In this document: one piece after another, positions 47,117-58,639 of the stretch
Layout of the letters: each line of letters begins with the position of its first letter
Numbering within the stretch: position 1 is the stretch's first letter
Assembly (NCBI GenBank): GCA_033032175.1
Contig: CM065321.1
Coordinates: 1,138,501 to 1,202,500 of the forward strand
Length of the DNA stretch: 64,000 nucleotides
Direction: 5' to 3'
Origin: Saturnia japonica
Lineage: Eukaryota > Arthropoda > Insecta > Lepidoptera > Saturniidae
Translations under genes and position numbers: made by a program
The notes under the pieces: generated by a model
Database searches by the model: none
What the model was told of the DNA's origin: nothing
Seen by the model: the letters and a program-made list of their open reading frames with translations, nothing else

Positions 47117-47214
47117 TGATATTCCATATTTCTTTACATTCCCATAAGTTTTAGATGAACTTACAGTACGTATTATAGAAAAAAATCGATGCTTTTTTAT
47201 CTTTATAGGTTCAG

Positions 47215-47480
47215 TGTTGGGCACAATCTCACCTGATCGTATGTGACGATGTGGCCTAAGATAGTAATACGTCTTTCAAGTGCAACTACCGAAACACACC
47301 TATATATAGATGCTTGGCGATAAATTTACGATTTATAAAATATATAGGCAATAGAAAGAGTTCTACCACCATGGTTACATCACGATGTTTTCCTTCACAG
47401 AAAGCTTCGGCTCATTGCAGGGATTCGAACTCACCTCAATGAACGCGGAGTCCGTAAAAGCTACCATTATAATTCCTTCA
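47215..47480 (-). repeat. tRNA-derived SINE family Q, copy 4 with head
   Basis: Minus strand: GAGTTCGAATCCCTGCA (B box) then 'gctttctgtgaaggaaaacatcgtgatg', 'ccatggtggtagaact' and 'gatcaggtgagattgtgcc'. It is the most complete Q copy. The 70-codon frame 47375-47587 is a reading through it. Confidence 0.7.
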
Positions 47481-47599
47481 AATGCATAGGTACGTGCGTT
47501 CGATAAACCTCTTTGAATAGTCACAGTATATGTTATGTGACACATAAAATCGTCTGTGACAGCAATCAACTTCATAGTGTAAGACATATTAGGCGTAAA

Positions 47600-47800
47600 G
47601 CATAGTGGCGCAGTTGTAGTAATCCCTACTATTGAACCGAAAGGTCGCGAGTTCGATCCGCATATGACTTATATTTGTGTGCTGAGTAATGTATGTCTGG
47701 CTATTTAGCTATATAATTTAATATTTATATATGTATATCAGTTGTTTAGTTACCGTAATACTAGCTTTGTAGTTTGGGATTAAATTACCATGTGTGATTT
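47600..47800 (+). repeat. tRNA-derived SINE family S, copy 2
   Basis: A box TGGCGCAGTTG (47606-47616), B box GAGTTCGATCC (47649-47659), tail with 'gttgtttagttaccgtaatac' and 'gggattaaattaccatgtgtga'. Confidence 0.75.
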
Positions 47801-48199
47801 ATTATTACAATGTTTAAAAATTCGCTATGAATAATATTTTTTTCAAACACCGCCTAAAGTGTAAGCGTCAAATAATGCTACTAATATAATCCTGTTCTGT
47901 TTATTTGCACACAATTAACAAATTAACTGACCCGGCTTCAAAATTTAGTCCCTTAGTGTCAAATATGGCTACAGCGTGTTTAATGGTATACGTCATTTAT
48001 TAATTTGTGTTGACACCGTAAATTTCAATAATATGGGACACGTTTTGCCGTGCTATTTTCGTATTATGTTTTGTGGACGCTTCACCCAATTTCAAATGAA
48101 AAATTTACCGATGGCTCTTTATTAAGAAAAATAAATTTAAAATTACTTTATCTATGACGTATATTACGCACTAATTATTTTCGTGTTTTTTAAAATTTA
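47801..48199. other. Unassigned stretch
   Basis: No gene or repeat recognised. Confidence 0.45.
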
Positions 48200-48370
48200 T
48201 TTTTACTCATATTTAATATTTTAAAAACATTATTGGTAACCACTATAGGCTATTAATTTTGCAATGATATAAATAAACGAACAGTACAAAAAAGACAATA
48301 CAATCGGTCAAGTCGTTATTGAGTTAAATCCGGTGATACAAACAAACAGGGACAAAATACAAACAATAAA
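48200..48370 (-). repeat. Fragment of the 9-kb array type
   Basis: 'gctattaattttgcaatgatat', 'caatcggtcaagtcgttattgagttaaatccgg' and 'acaaacaaacaggga' match the end of the element at 9048-9868. Confidence 0.45.
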
Positions 48371-48472
48371 AAAAATATAACATTTTCGTGATCATTGTCC
48401 TATACAATACATAGTCTCATTCTATAACTTAAATTGTGATATACTCTGAAATTCTTAAAATTATTTATAATT

Positions 48473-48551
48473 TGTGTGTGTGTGTGTATCAATAAGTATT
48501 CCGCATAAAACTCATTCATTGTGTTTATATGTGTGTATATATATATATATT
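48473..48551. repeat. GT and TA microsatellites
   Basis: Eight GT units at 48473-48488 and a TA run at about 48535-48551. Confidence 0.85.
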
Positions 48552-50165
48552 ATGTGTCTAGTAAAACGGATTCAAATTAATCCATGTCGAAAAAACAGAA
48601 AGATATGCATTATACTGTATTTTTTTTAGATTAAGCTCAGCCTAAATCTAAGACAAGCTTGAGTGTATCTGCCGAAGTACACCGATGCGATAGGAATTTT
48701 AGTAAAGTTATTTACAATTTTTCGTATCTTGATAATTATATTGTCTCCTTAGTAGACTTTACTATAAATACACAATTGACCTTTTGTACTTCATGTTAAA
48801 GAGTTATTTTATCTTATTGTTCGAATGATATTTCAAGAAGTTATTTAATTACTTCATTTAAACAATACAATTATTATTCAATTATATTGAAACAGGTTTT
48901 ATGTTCACACAGTTGGTTCATCATTGTAAGAAGGAAAAAAAGATAAATTATTGCACTGCAAGTTGACTGCAAGATATTAATATGCAATTCACTTTTTGAA
49001 GTTGTATCTATACGTACATGAAATAGTTTGGATTTAGTTAATTTTCACTGAATTTTATTTTTATATCGTATCTGTGTTGGGAGGCGTCGTGGAAAAGCAC
49101 CTCTAGTGATGTTTCAATTTAAATAATGCAATCTTTTTACGTTCGATTTCATTATGACTAGTTAAGTAATTATCAGACAGAAAAAAAAATGTCTGATCAT
49201 TAACAGTGGCGGGACATTTTCTACAGATCACCAAATTTTGTTATATAGAAGCCACCGTAGCCACCGTACTTAAAAACCAAAAATATTAGAATACGATCAA
49301 AGGATTTCCTTTTTTTCGACCTTGCATCCTTAGTAAAACTAAAAAAGAAGTTCCCTTGTGTTAAAATATTCTTAAAACTTTCATTAAATCCTCTAGTGAG
49401 CTTCTGAATCGTAAGCTGTATATGATCTGAAACTGTAGGGAGTAGCGAACAATGCTCAAAGTAGTTTGGGGGACAATTTTGATTAAAAAAAAGACATCAT
49501 AACATCTTTGAAAACTCAATTCTTCCTAGGCGGGAAAGGAAGCCGCTGAGTTTAAAGAGAAAAAAAAATCATTTTTATAGAAACCGATTGCATCGCTTAT
49601 AAGGTGTATTTTAAAAAGTAATATCAAACGGCAAACTAAAGAAAAATGCTTATTTTTACACAATAAAATGGTACCTACAGTAAAATAAATATATTATCCC
49701 GTTTTCTTTCACAAAACGATGGTTTCTATAACCGAGGAGAGAGGACGTATACGGAGCAATTTGTTTCCGAGCTACTCGGATAAAATTAGATTCGAGATGT
49801 GGCCGGCTCTGCACGGAGCGACGCGACGCGACGCACGACGTGGTGTGCGTCACCAAGGATATAAGGATACCGCTCTTCGTTTTTTTAGCATGTTTCCAAT
49901 TATACACTATACACGCAGTACTGATTTCTGACAGCGTGTATATATTTTGATGTAATTTAGTTTCGTTTTCATTTTTTTTTTTTAGTTTTAGATGTGGATT
50001 CTAATTAGGATAACCATCTTATTCGTGGGCAAAATAGAAAAGTGTCCATCTGTAAGAAGAAAATTACAATTAAAAAATTCACCAAAATGGCACTAGTGTA
50101 GCAAGAGGGAATGATAGTTTTTCGTCATTTTATAGTTTTTACTGAGATAAAACTTTAAAAAATTA
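48552..50165. other. Unassigned DNA with a CpG-rich patch
   Basis: 49800-49850 contains a cgacgcgacgcgacgc run with overlapping frames on both strands (49656-49907 and 49719-49931), neither with a recognised domain. Otherwise AT-rich. Confidence 0.4.
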
Positions 50166-50602
50166 TCCTAATATATATAAAAGGGTAAAATGATTGACTG
50201 ACAAATCTGTCAACACAGAGCTCAAAACGGAACGGATTTGGAAGAAATTTTGCACACAGATATAGTTTACAACCTGGATGAACACATATAATACTTTTAT
50301 TACAGTTATTTTAGAAAAAGTTCATAGCAAATAAAAAAACTGGTCATAGTGACTCAATTCGGGTGCTTAATTGGCTTTCGCTGAGTAAACCATAAGAGAT
50401 ATATAAAATTAATGTACTACATAATTGTACATATTACAAATACCTACAAAAATGTAGTGTAAGGATGTGCCTATCTTCTAAGAAACGCTCACAGTAAGCA
50501 TTTTTGTCTTTAAAATAGCCGGGAGCAGGAAGCAAGATTCGCGTATTAGCCCGATCGATGGCATTGTGTATTCGACGTGAGCGAAGCCGCGGGCACAGCT
50601 AG
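50166..50602 (+). mobile_element. Non-autonomous Helitron, family D copy 3
   Basis: Starts TCCTAATATATATAAAAGGG after A (50165), ends gtgagcgaagccgcgggcac, ag, CTAG (50599-50602) and T. The 3' two thirds match 5276-5738; the 5' third ('tgactgacaaatctgtcaac') is different, so D1 and D3 have distinct left arms. Confidence 0.8.
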
Positions 50603-50924
50603 TATTAACTGAACCCACCATAGTTACAGAGTATTTACTATGGTAATGTTCATAACTTTAAGAAATAAAGTAAAACATGACTAATCAATTTTCCGCCTGA
50701 AACTACGAGAACCTCCACTGAGGTCCTCCATTCCGTCTGAATGATAATGTATCTGGATTAACTAATCTTCTTACTTGAATAGAATTTCTTTGTACCTCTA
50801 ATATACTTAACATTGTAATGAAAACACAAGGGCGATCGATTCTACGAAGCCGTGGTGATTGATGCCCGCTCGCGGACTGAGATCGAACTCATTGTAAATA
50901 TTACCTTCCATAACTGGCCTTTTG
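50603..50924. other. Unassigned stretch
   Basis: 50820-50900 is GC-richer ('gaagccgtggtgattgatgcccgctcgcgg') without recognised content. Confidence 0.4.
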
Positions 50925-51105
50925 AAGGCCTCGTGGCGCAGGTTCGATCCCCGCCCATGATTGACTTTGTGTGATGAGCATAAATATCAGTTGTGTGTGT
51001 CTGTGTGTTAATATCTATATATGTATGTATATCAGCTGTTTAGTTACCATATTACAACCTGTGCTTAGTTTGGAATTAAATAGTCGTGGGTGAAATTGTG
51101 TCCAA
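50925..51105 (+). repeat. tRNA-derived SINE family S, copy 3 (head internally deleted)
   Basis: TGGCGCA (50934-50940) is fused directly to GGTTCGATCC (50941-50950), removing the sequence between A and B boxes. The tail matches copies 1 and 2. It abuts Helitron A8. Confidence 0.7.
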
Positions 51106-51110
51106 AAAAA

Positions 51111-51451
51111 CGAAATTCGACCAGCGACTTTTTGAACATAGACTATTTTCAATTTGACATTTACAGTATTCATAAACAATGAGTATTATCTACATCACTT
51201 GCTATCACTTTTCATTGAGTGACAATGTCAATATTTTGGGGGGTCTAAGTTCAATGGCACTGGTCGGTTTAGGATTCGCAGTATGATTATATTTAATTGA
51301 ATATATTAGTAACAGATATTATAGATAAATTTTATTTTTCTGCACTCATTCTCAATATAAACTTTAACTATGCCAAATCTCACAGTCTTCCGTGCACGCA
51401 ATACTCTTAAAATGGTACTGAATGCTTTTGCTTCATATATTAATATGTAGA
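51111..51451 (-). mobile_element. Non-autonomous Helitron, family A copy 8, cut inside the 3' hairpin
   Basis: The minus-strand start TCTACATATTAATA is at 51451 with A outside. The body is complete, but the 3' side stops at 'cgaaattcgacc' where the SINE tail begins, so half the hairpin and CTAG are lost. Confidence 0.75.
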
Positions 51452-51834
51452 TTATGTATATAATTTGTATGTGTATATATTCGACCTAACTATTGTATTG
51501 GGGAAACCTGTAAAAATAGTTTAAAGAATGGAATTAAATAAATATGGTAAATTTTATCGAAAAATTAAAAGTATCATTACGAAGGAAAATCCATATTTTT
51601 CTATATCATTATTATAGAACAAGTATATACAAATCAGTAACGAAGGAGCCTAAAGATGGGTTGACGTGCAACAAAATAAAATTGTATAATATCGAAATGG
51701 CAAATACTAATTTACGTGCATTAGAAAGAAACAAACCAAAAAATTCAAAAACCTATAAACCTAATCACTGAAATCATTACATTGCACGCAAAAACGATAC
51801 TTTACCGTAACTTGGTAAGGAGTAAGGTATCCTG
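51452..51834. other. Unassigned stretch
   Basis: The 75-codon lysine-rich frame at 51544-51771 has no recognised domain. Confidence 0.4.
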
Positions 51835-52045
51835 AAGATTCCAGATGATGCTACAGCACCAGGTCAAGTTTTTCATCATTGAAGTAATATAATACCAAAT
51901 TCCGACTCGATCAAACCTGTGGATGATGCTCAAAATGATTTATCAACTAGAAAATCGTGTTATATCTTCAAACGGCTGAACAGAATTTTACTTTAACCAT
52001 AGCTAAGAACCCTCTCGATCAAGTCATCTTTCAAAAATTGTAATG
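51835..52045 (-). repeat. Dispersed repeat J, copy 3
   Basis: Inverse of 6850-7015: 'gatgctacagcaccaggtcaag', 'ttccgactcgatcaaa', 'tcaaacggctgaacag' and 'ctcgatcaagtcatctttca'. Confidence 0.65.
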
Positions 52046-52419
52046 TCCTAAAACACCTACCCCAGTATATTCATCAACCACAACCCCTCAACAATGAGTC
52101 ATTTATAACAAAAAGGGGTTAGACATTCGTGGAACAAAAAGATAGGGTATCGATCACTTAGTCACCCTTAATTTGACGTTCAGAATCTAAAAACCGAAAC
52201 ATTACAACTAACGAGGGGTTAATTTTAGCAAAAAGTGCTTCCCTTTAGAATGCGTCCTTTCGTGAATTATGCTGTCATTGACAAAATGTCTACCCACAAC
52301 CGCTGTAATTGCAGAACAAAATCATAGGGTGTTGGCAACTTTGCAATATTTCTGGTGGAATAATTAAGACTAACAAAATATCTATCCAAATCCATTGGTT
52401 CGTTCTTTTATAATTTTTA
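52046..52419. other. Unassigned stretch
   Basis: No gene or repeat recognised; the left part may still belong to repeat J. Confidence 0.4.
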
Positions 52420-52575
52420 ATATACAACAAAGATGACAAACAAGCGAATAACCAGCCTGAGGCTAAGCGGTTATCGTAGGCGCTCTAAAACCCTTCTCAC
52501 CACAGGAATACAACACAAGGTCTTCTCGAGGGTGGAGGTATACCACCAGTCGGATTGCCCCGTGCAAGTGAACAT
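52420..52575 (+). repeat. Dispersed repeat H, copy 2
   Basis: 'gacaaacaagcgaataaccagcctgaggctaagcggttatcgtagg' order and 'caccacaggaatacaacacaagg' match 29800-29975. Confidence 0.6.
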
Positions 52576-53054
52576 GTGATGTTAAATTCTCAGAATCATA
52601 CTTTAGTTTCTCAACATCTCCCTTTCTCTTACCTTTCGGTATATTCTTGCAATGTTTGTATGTTACTTGCTTTGTTTAAGCTAAATTAGAACCACTTCCT
52701 CTTCTCCTATGGACTTGAATTTTACATGTTGGTTTAGTTCCGATGATAATGCATTTTTACAGTAAGCGTGACCTAAATCGACATCCAGGATTAGCTTAAA
52801 AAAAGGAACTCTTCAACGGTCAACAGCACAGTCACGAAATTTTGTGTACCTACGCATTTTAATACGATAGCAAGTTTTAAGTTTTACCATGACATTTCTG
52901 CTGCATTTAGAGTTGGGTCCTGACTAGGGTACTCCTTAATGGTTACAGAACAGCCATGAAATTTTGTATGCGCATTCAATTATGATAACCCGTTCTAAAT
53001 GTCATCATGACATTATACACCCAGCATGATAAAATAATTGCATTATAGGTGCCT
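52576..53054. other. Unassigned stretch
   Basis: Two related blocks ('gtcacgaaattttgtgtacctacgca' near 52833 and 'agccatgaaattttgtatgcgca' near 52950) suggest a diverged local duplication of about 115 bp. No gene seen. Confidence 0.4.
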
Positions 53055-53140
53055 GATAATGGTAAACACAATATAATCCAAAAACAACAGGTACCACCGA
53101 GAGATCGGTAATTTATCAACGGTCATCGCTGTCGTGCCGA
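53055..53140 (+). repeat. Dispersed repeat N, copy 5
   Basis: 'taatccaaaaacaacaggtaccaccgagagatcgg' order and 'aacggtcatcgctgtcgtgccgacctgcaagcct' match the other copies. Confidence 0.55.
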
Positions 53141-53389
53141 CCTGCAAGCCTAACAGCAGTTGGATAAGCGCTGGGTATACAACGCGACAAATCCTTAGAG
53201 GGTCACTGTGATGAGGTTATCACCATTAAAGTTGGTCTCGACCGAGTCGGCTACAGATACCCTGTGAACCTATTTGATTACTAGATATACATTGGTTAAT
53301 TATACCTGGTGTATGATGGTCACCATTCAGTCAACCAATTGTCACCCAGGAAAACCTTTACTCAGAAATATCCATAGCTATAGTATAAC

Positions 53390-53735
53390 TAAAATCAAAT
53401 TATTCAGTTTGGGCCCTAAGAAAGCACTTATGAACGTCAAAACACTACTACCAGTTCAGACAAACATTTCATTCGAAGAACCGGCAAGGAACTCTATCGG
53501 GTTTATCTTTATTTTTTCAACTGTACGAATAATATTTACATTTAATGATCAAATTAATATATTAGTGGATGTACAGAGAGGGAATTAATTCCAAACATCA
53601 CTATCATTCACATAATGATCCACCGTATAATAACCTTTTGACAGTAAAGCCCGCTTGACATGATTCCTGTAAATCAGTAATGTGTTTCAGGATCTTATTA
53701 TAGAACCTCACACTACTACCTAAAAACTTTTATTA
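53390..53735 (-). pseudogene. LINE 3' end: RT C-terminal remnant and 3' UTR
   Basis: Minus strand: FYNKI then RALLSKGYYTVDHYVNDSDV, W, N and a stop at 53585-53587, the usual 'L..KGYYTV.DYLND...W' end of CR1/Jockey-type proteins. The 3' UTR follows with 'gatagagttccttgcc' and 'ctggtagtagtgttttgacgtt'. The 104-codon plus frame at 53274-53588 is antisense to it and not a gene. Confidence 0.75.
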
Positions 53736-55494
53736 GACTTACTAAGTCTAAAACACGGTACGACTAATTTATGTATAATTCTAGTATTAAAATTTAAACG
53801 TTTATCTTATAGGGCGTTAAGAATAAATATTTTAGTTAGGTGACAGATAGCAAGAAACTATAATAATCTGGCGCCTCGATTTCAATGTCACGAGACTCGA
53901 CTCACATCCATATTAACAATAAAATTGACTCAGGTATATTCGGAAAGGCGACGCACGTGCGTCCGGGGTGACGATTCGATTGTCCCGCTCCTTTAGTTAA
54001 TGGGTCAATGATATAATGCCCGCCATAATGAGATCACGGACAAGCATTGTTATTTTTTAATCGACTAATGTAACATCACATCACTGTACTAAGTTTTTTA
54101 ATCACACGGAGTAAATTGACAATCACTAATGTCAAGCTTGAAAAAATGTTGCCACATACATTATTGCAGTGTTATGCTATCCTATATTTTACGTTAGATT
54201 TTTTTATTTATTAATGTTATTCAATATACCCGATAATTATAATCATTACATAATTTAGGAAAATATAAAATGTAGGTATATATGGTGAACAAATGAAAAA
54301 TACGCTTTGTTTGATCCTTTTTTTTACATTTGGAGGGTTCAATGTTTTTTCAGAAAAACTTATAAATATGTATAATATATACTTGTACGGTTTTACGGTT
54401 AGTTCCGATTGTTGACATCACTATTTTAAAAACGTAATAGACTAGCAACACATGAGATGTCATTTTGCTCCTTGGGAATAAAAATCGCACTGTTGTGTTT
54501 GTAATATTTTTTTGAAATTTTGTTTACTGTCCACGTAGGCAAATTCAGCAACGTGAAAAGCGATAAGCGTACCTCACGTGAAGTATGTAATAAAGAAACG
54601 CAATGTTAAAATTGAAATTAGATACCTATACGTCTCTTAAATATCACTTTTGATATTGATGTTTTGACCTATCTTGGACTGCCAGTAAAGACTTAAATGA
54701 AACGCCTTTGATTCACTTGCGTGTTGTTGTCCACGTTCATAACATTTTTTTTTTTTGCTTTTGTTTTAAAATGGCTTCTGCCTTAGTAAGCAATTTCGCC
54801 AATGTCAAGTGTGACAAATACACTTTTTAGATTTTAGTTGACAATTGTTCGGTGTACTATAGGATAACCTAAAAAAGAACAATGACAGCAACACAAATTT
54901 ATATAACAATGATTTTTCATCACCCGTCTCTAATGTTGATATATATTTCTAATGATTGTCAACCTCTGACATGGAATTGTACGACAAAAAATATAAACAA
55001 GATGTACAATAAGTACAGTAAGTAAAATATGTAATTAAAAACAACTTCCCTATATAAAATCACGTACACTTTATTATTCAGTTAAAAAGTTTATCATCTC
55101 ATTAATATATTTAAAAATGATCTAACGCTGCGTTGATATAATTTGGTCACGGTCCAGAAGCCATAATACCAAAATATAAGATAATTTAAAGTTTAACGTC
55201 TACAAAAGCTGAATAGAATATACTAATAAGTACATTACATATGACGAGTATTTTAACGGTTAAATAATAAAAAATCAATGTATTCGACAAACCACAACGA
55301 AATTATGTAGTGTTTCTACAGAGTAAAAACGCAACATTTATTTTTGTATCTTTACAATAGAACGCTTTTCACCATATTTACATTAGTTAGTTCTATCAAT
55401 ACTGTATGTAATCTAGACACATTCTAAGCCTTCTGGATAGATGTAGTTTAAGCCTAATTAATGTCTTATTATTTTTATAATTATTGTACGTGGC
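53736..55494. other. Unassigned AT-rich DNA
   Basis: 53930-54030 is GC-richer ('aaggcgacgcacgtgcgtccggggtgacg') with a cacgtg E-box. No gene recognised. Confidence 0.4.
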
Positions 55495-55605
55495 TCTACC
55501 AAAATGGTGGCTCCCTTGTTAAAACTGTTCAGGAAGTTTTTGTTACATGTTAAAATGCATGTTCTTAGTTATAATTATAATTTACTTCACTTTTGCACGA
55601 TATCA
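55495..55605 (-). repeat. Dispersed repeat R, copy 3
   Basis: Inverse of 4776-4890: 'accaaaatggtggctccctt', 'aaaatgcatgttc', 'ataatttacttcacttttgca'. Confidence 0.5.
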
Positions 55606-55649
55606 TAACTATATTAAGCAAAATGTAACTAATCCATACCAATATTGTA

Positions 55650-55902
55650 AAGTGGATATATTTAATTTTTTGTCTGTAATGGATAAACTCAAAAAGTACA
55701 GAACCGATTTTAAAATTATTTTACCAATATATAGCTACAATATAAGCAAGTAACATAGGCTATATTATAATTTGTAAAATTAATTTATTCCTCATAAAAA
55801 TATCGATAGTTTTACACAAAGTATAAAAAATTGCATACACGGGTGCATTGGCGATGTTTGTCGTATAAAATTAACACGGGTGAAACCGTGGGGTACAGCT
55901 AT
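55650..55902 (+). mobile_element. Helitron 3' end of family B type, start unclear
   Basis: 'aacacgggtgaaaccgtggggtacag' order gives the CACGG/CCGTG hairpin, then CTAT in place of CTAG near 55899. The 68-codon frame at 55547-55753 is chance. Confidence 0.5.
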
Positions 55903-57430
55903 ATTACATAATGAAGGAAGAAATAACGTAAGTACATGGATTAAAATAAAAACCACCACATGACACATCAAGATACCGCCAAAAACGCCAGCAATGCGTT
56001 CTCTACAACACGAATGACATCTATTTTAAATTATAAATAACTGTAATCAGAAACAGTATACTGTAATTTAAAAGCGCAATCTACATACTCCCAATTAATT
56101 AAATAGAAAGCTTGCATCAATCTTTTCACCTGAAACAAGGTGGCTGGAAAGTTCCCTTTTACTTTACCTGGCGGCTTATCTAGATCTAACCTTTCTGTCT
56201 AGACTCCGGCAAATACCATGCAAGGCTTTTGTTACCTTGTCGTGATAAATCACACTTGTCGTAAACAAAGGTCGCTGTGGCCGTTAGATTAATTAGTCGC
56301 AGTTGAATACTTGGTCATGTATCTAACGTTGGGTAACATAGTCCGTTTAGAAAGTGTGTTGTAAATATATTATCGCGCTAGTCCGCTTCTTGGGCGAGCA
56401 AAAGAGAATAATTAATGAAATGATATTCGTTCAAGAGTCTCATTCTCGAAGATTTGGTTATAATGTGTGCTTTGTATCCAACAGTGAGCCTTTTTCAATC
56501 TAAAAACCTGTCACTAAACCTAATGGTGAGTTACAGAGGTTGAATTGATTGAATTGACAGAGATTGAATTTGAGAGGTAACTTCGATCACATTCGAACAT
56601 CTTGTTCCGAGTGAATTTCAAAGTTTTTGAAAACAAAAATCAAAACGTGAAATTAATTATTGGACGGAAACTGAATTTTGATTAGCTTAGAATCCATTTT
56701 AAAACTTTGGCTTCAACGTCGAAGATATAATGTATTATAATGAATTGAACTAGTATTATTACTTTAGTGGAAATAAAAGGTTGACACTGATAAATTCTTA
56801 AACGATGCCACATAAGCAAAATAATAATAAATAGCTGAACATCATCTTTAGTAACAAGAGAAACAATAGAAGTAGGTTCTTAGTCGTCTTCTTTTTCCTA
56901 CTTTTGCAACAAATCCTAATCATTAAGGATTTCTTCTGACGATTTCAGTTTTCTAACAAACTGGTGACTCTCTTATTAGAGAGTTTTTTGATATCTCAAA
57001 ATATATGCTCCATGGTATTATTTACAATCCACTACACTTATGTTCAATAACCAAGCCACTTGAATAATATTCAACGTGCCATTAATTTAACAAATATATA
57101 GTCAAATAACAAGGTTTATGAATATAAACTTAAAAACTAACATGAGAAACAAAACTCCCCAAAATAACACTTAAGGTGGAATTTCGAGCGAAGCGTCTGC
57201 GTCGTCTTGCACTGTCGCAACCGCTCATATATATCATCAGTTTAATTTCTCAATTAATTTCTAAATTGCATCTATTGAGTTATTTTGTAAACAAGAAAAT
57301 GAACGTTTAATGACATTGGAGTAACGACACCCGTTACTACCAGAAAGAAGTGTGATCTAAAATTGGGGCTAAGTTAAATAAAACAATTATTAAACTAAAA
57401 GATTACCATCTTCTTGCTCTTGTTTATGTA
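55903..57430. other. Unassigned DNA
   Basis: 56130-56400 is less AT-rich and shows no repeat signature. No open frame of note. 57180-57230 has a GC-richer patch. Confidence 0.4.
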
Positions 57431-57771
57431 ATCAAAAGCTTTCTATCCCTTTTTAATCGTATTGCGTGCACGGTAGACTGTGAGATTTGGCATGGTTAAT
57501 GTTTATATGGAGAAGGAGTGCAGAAAGCTAAAATTTACCTATAATATATGTTACTAATATATTAAATTAAATAATACAGCGAATCCTAACCCGAACAGTG
57601 ACATTGAACTTAGACCCCCAAAATATTGACATTGTCACTCAAGGAAAAGTGACAGCAAGTGATGTAGATAATACTCATTGTTTAGGTACATGAATACTGC
57701 AAATGACAAACAGAAAGTAGTCTATGATCAAAAAGATGCTGGTCGAATTTCGACCTTAGGGCGATCGCTAG
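57431..57771 (+). mobile_element. Non-autonomous Helitron, family A copy 9, best 3' end
   Basis: 5' edge lost (starts within 'aaaagctttc'). The 3' end is perfect: GGTCGAATTTCGACC hairpin (57741-57755), 12 nt, CTAG (57768-57771), then T. Confidence 0.85.
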
Positions 57772-58639
57772 TTCAAGTAGATCTATAACAAGTGTACTAA
57801 TGTCAGAAGAGCTATTGTGAGATCAGGTCAGTATGGTGAAGGCGGTACGAATGTAAGGCTGTCGCGGATATCCAAAACGTCTCTAACGCCGCGTTTGTGA
57901 CGCTTGGTTCGAAAGTCTACCTTTAGCTACTTCTGAAAAACCTCCTTGTTTGTCAAACTTTATGCATAAATATCACAACTGTTTGTATTTTTGTTTTGGT
58001 ATCTAGGTATTGTATTGTTTGCAAACACCATCATATTGATTCGTCTCTATTCCCAAATAATTGAATTAAACTGAAATCTCATACAACCTGCCAACTGATA
58101 TACGAACCGAACCGTGTCAACTAGACGGTAAACATCATTATTCCATGCTTAAGGTCACACCGAACGGCAGACGTGCGTGAGAGACGGCCATTCGAACGAG
58201 ACCCAAGCGATTCAATTCAACTCACCATCCCCGTGGTACGGACGGTTCGCGAGCGGGGAGGCAGGGCGTGTCAACTTACATTGGCAGTTTTTAAAGAATG
58301 ACTCAGAGTAATGAGTCAGTGTTTCATAGCGAACCTTTCATTCGAATTGGGTCGCTAATGTTTTAATATGCACTCTCTCTTGACGATATTATTAGTTGAA
58401 ATAGATATTGTTTAAGATTGGGAGTGGCAGGACTTAACCCCTGGTTGAAAAGTTATCCCTTGAGGTTGTGTATCCACAAGAGATGTGCGAGGTAGCCAAG
58501 AGTTACCAGGACATTGTGTACAGCGCTGTGATGGTTTCCACCAAACCTGTGCGAGGAGTTTACACAGTACGAGGAAGCTTGAAACGGTGCGCAGATGAGC
58601 GGTATGAAGATGAATATATTCGCATATATACATCATGTA
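57772..58639. other. Unassigned DNA with GC-richer middle
   Basis: 58130-58340 is GC-richer and carries two AP-1-type sites listed separately. Overlapping frames at 58412-58636 and 58468-58683 show no recognised domain. Confidence 0.4.
58299..58318. promoter_or_regulatory. Paired AP-1 (TRE) sites
   Basis: TGACTCA (58299-58305) and TGAGTCA (58312-58318), the same palindromic TRE in both orientations with 13 bp between starts, just right of a GC-richer non-repeat stretch. Motif inference only. Confidence 0.25.

Noticed and set aside
53274..53588. 104-codon plus-strand frame
   Set aside because: It lies antisense to a LINE 3' end whose own frame (KGYYTVDHYVND) is the meaningful one.
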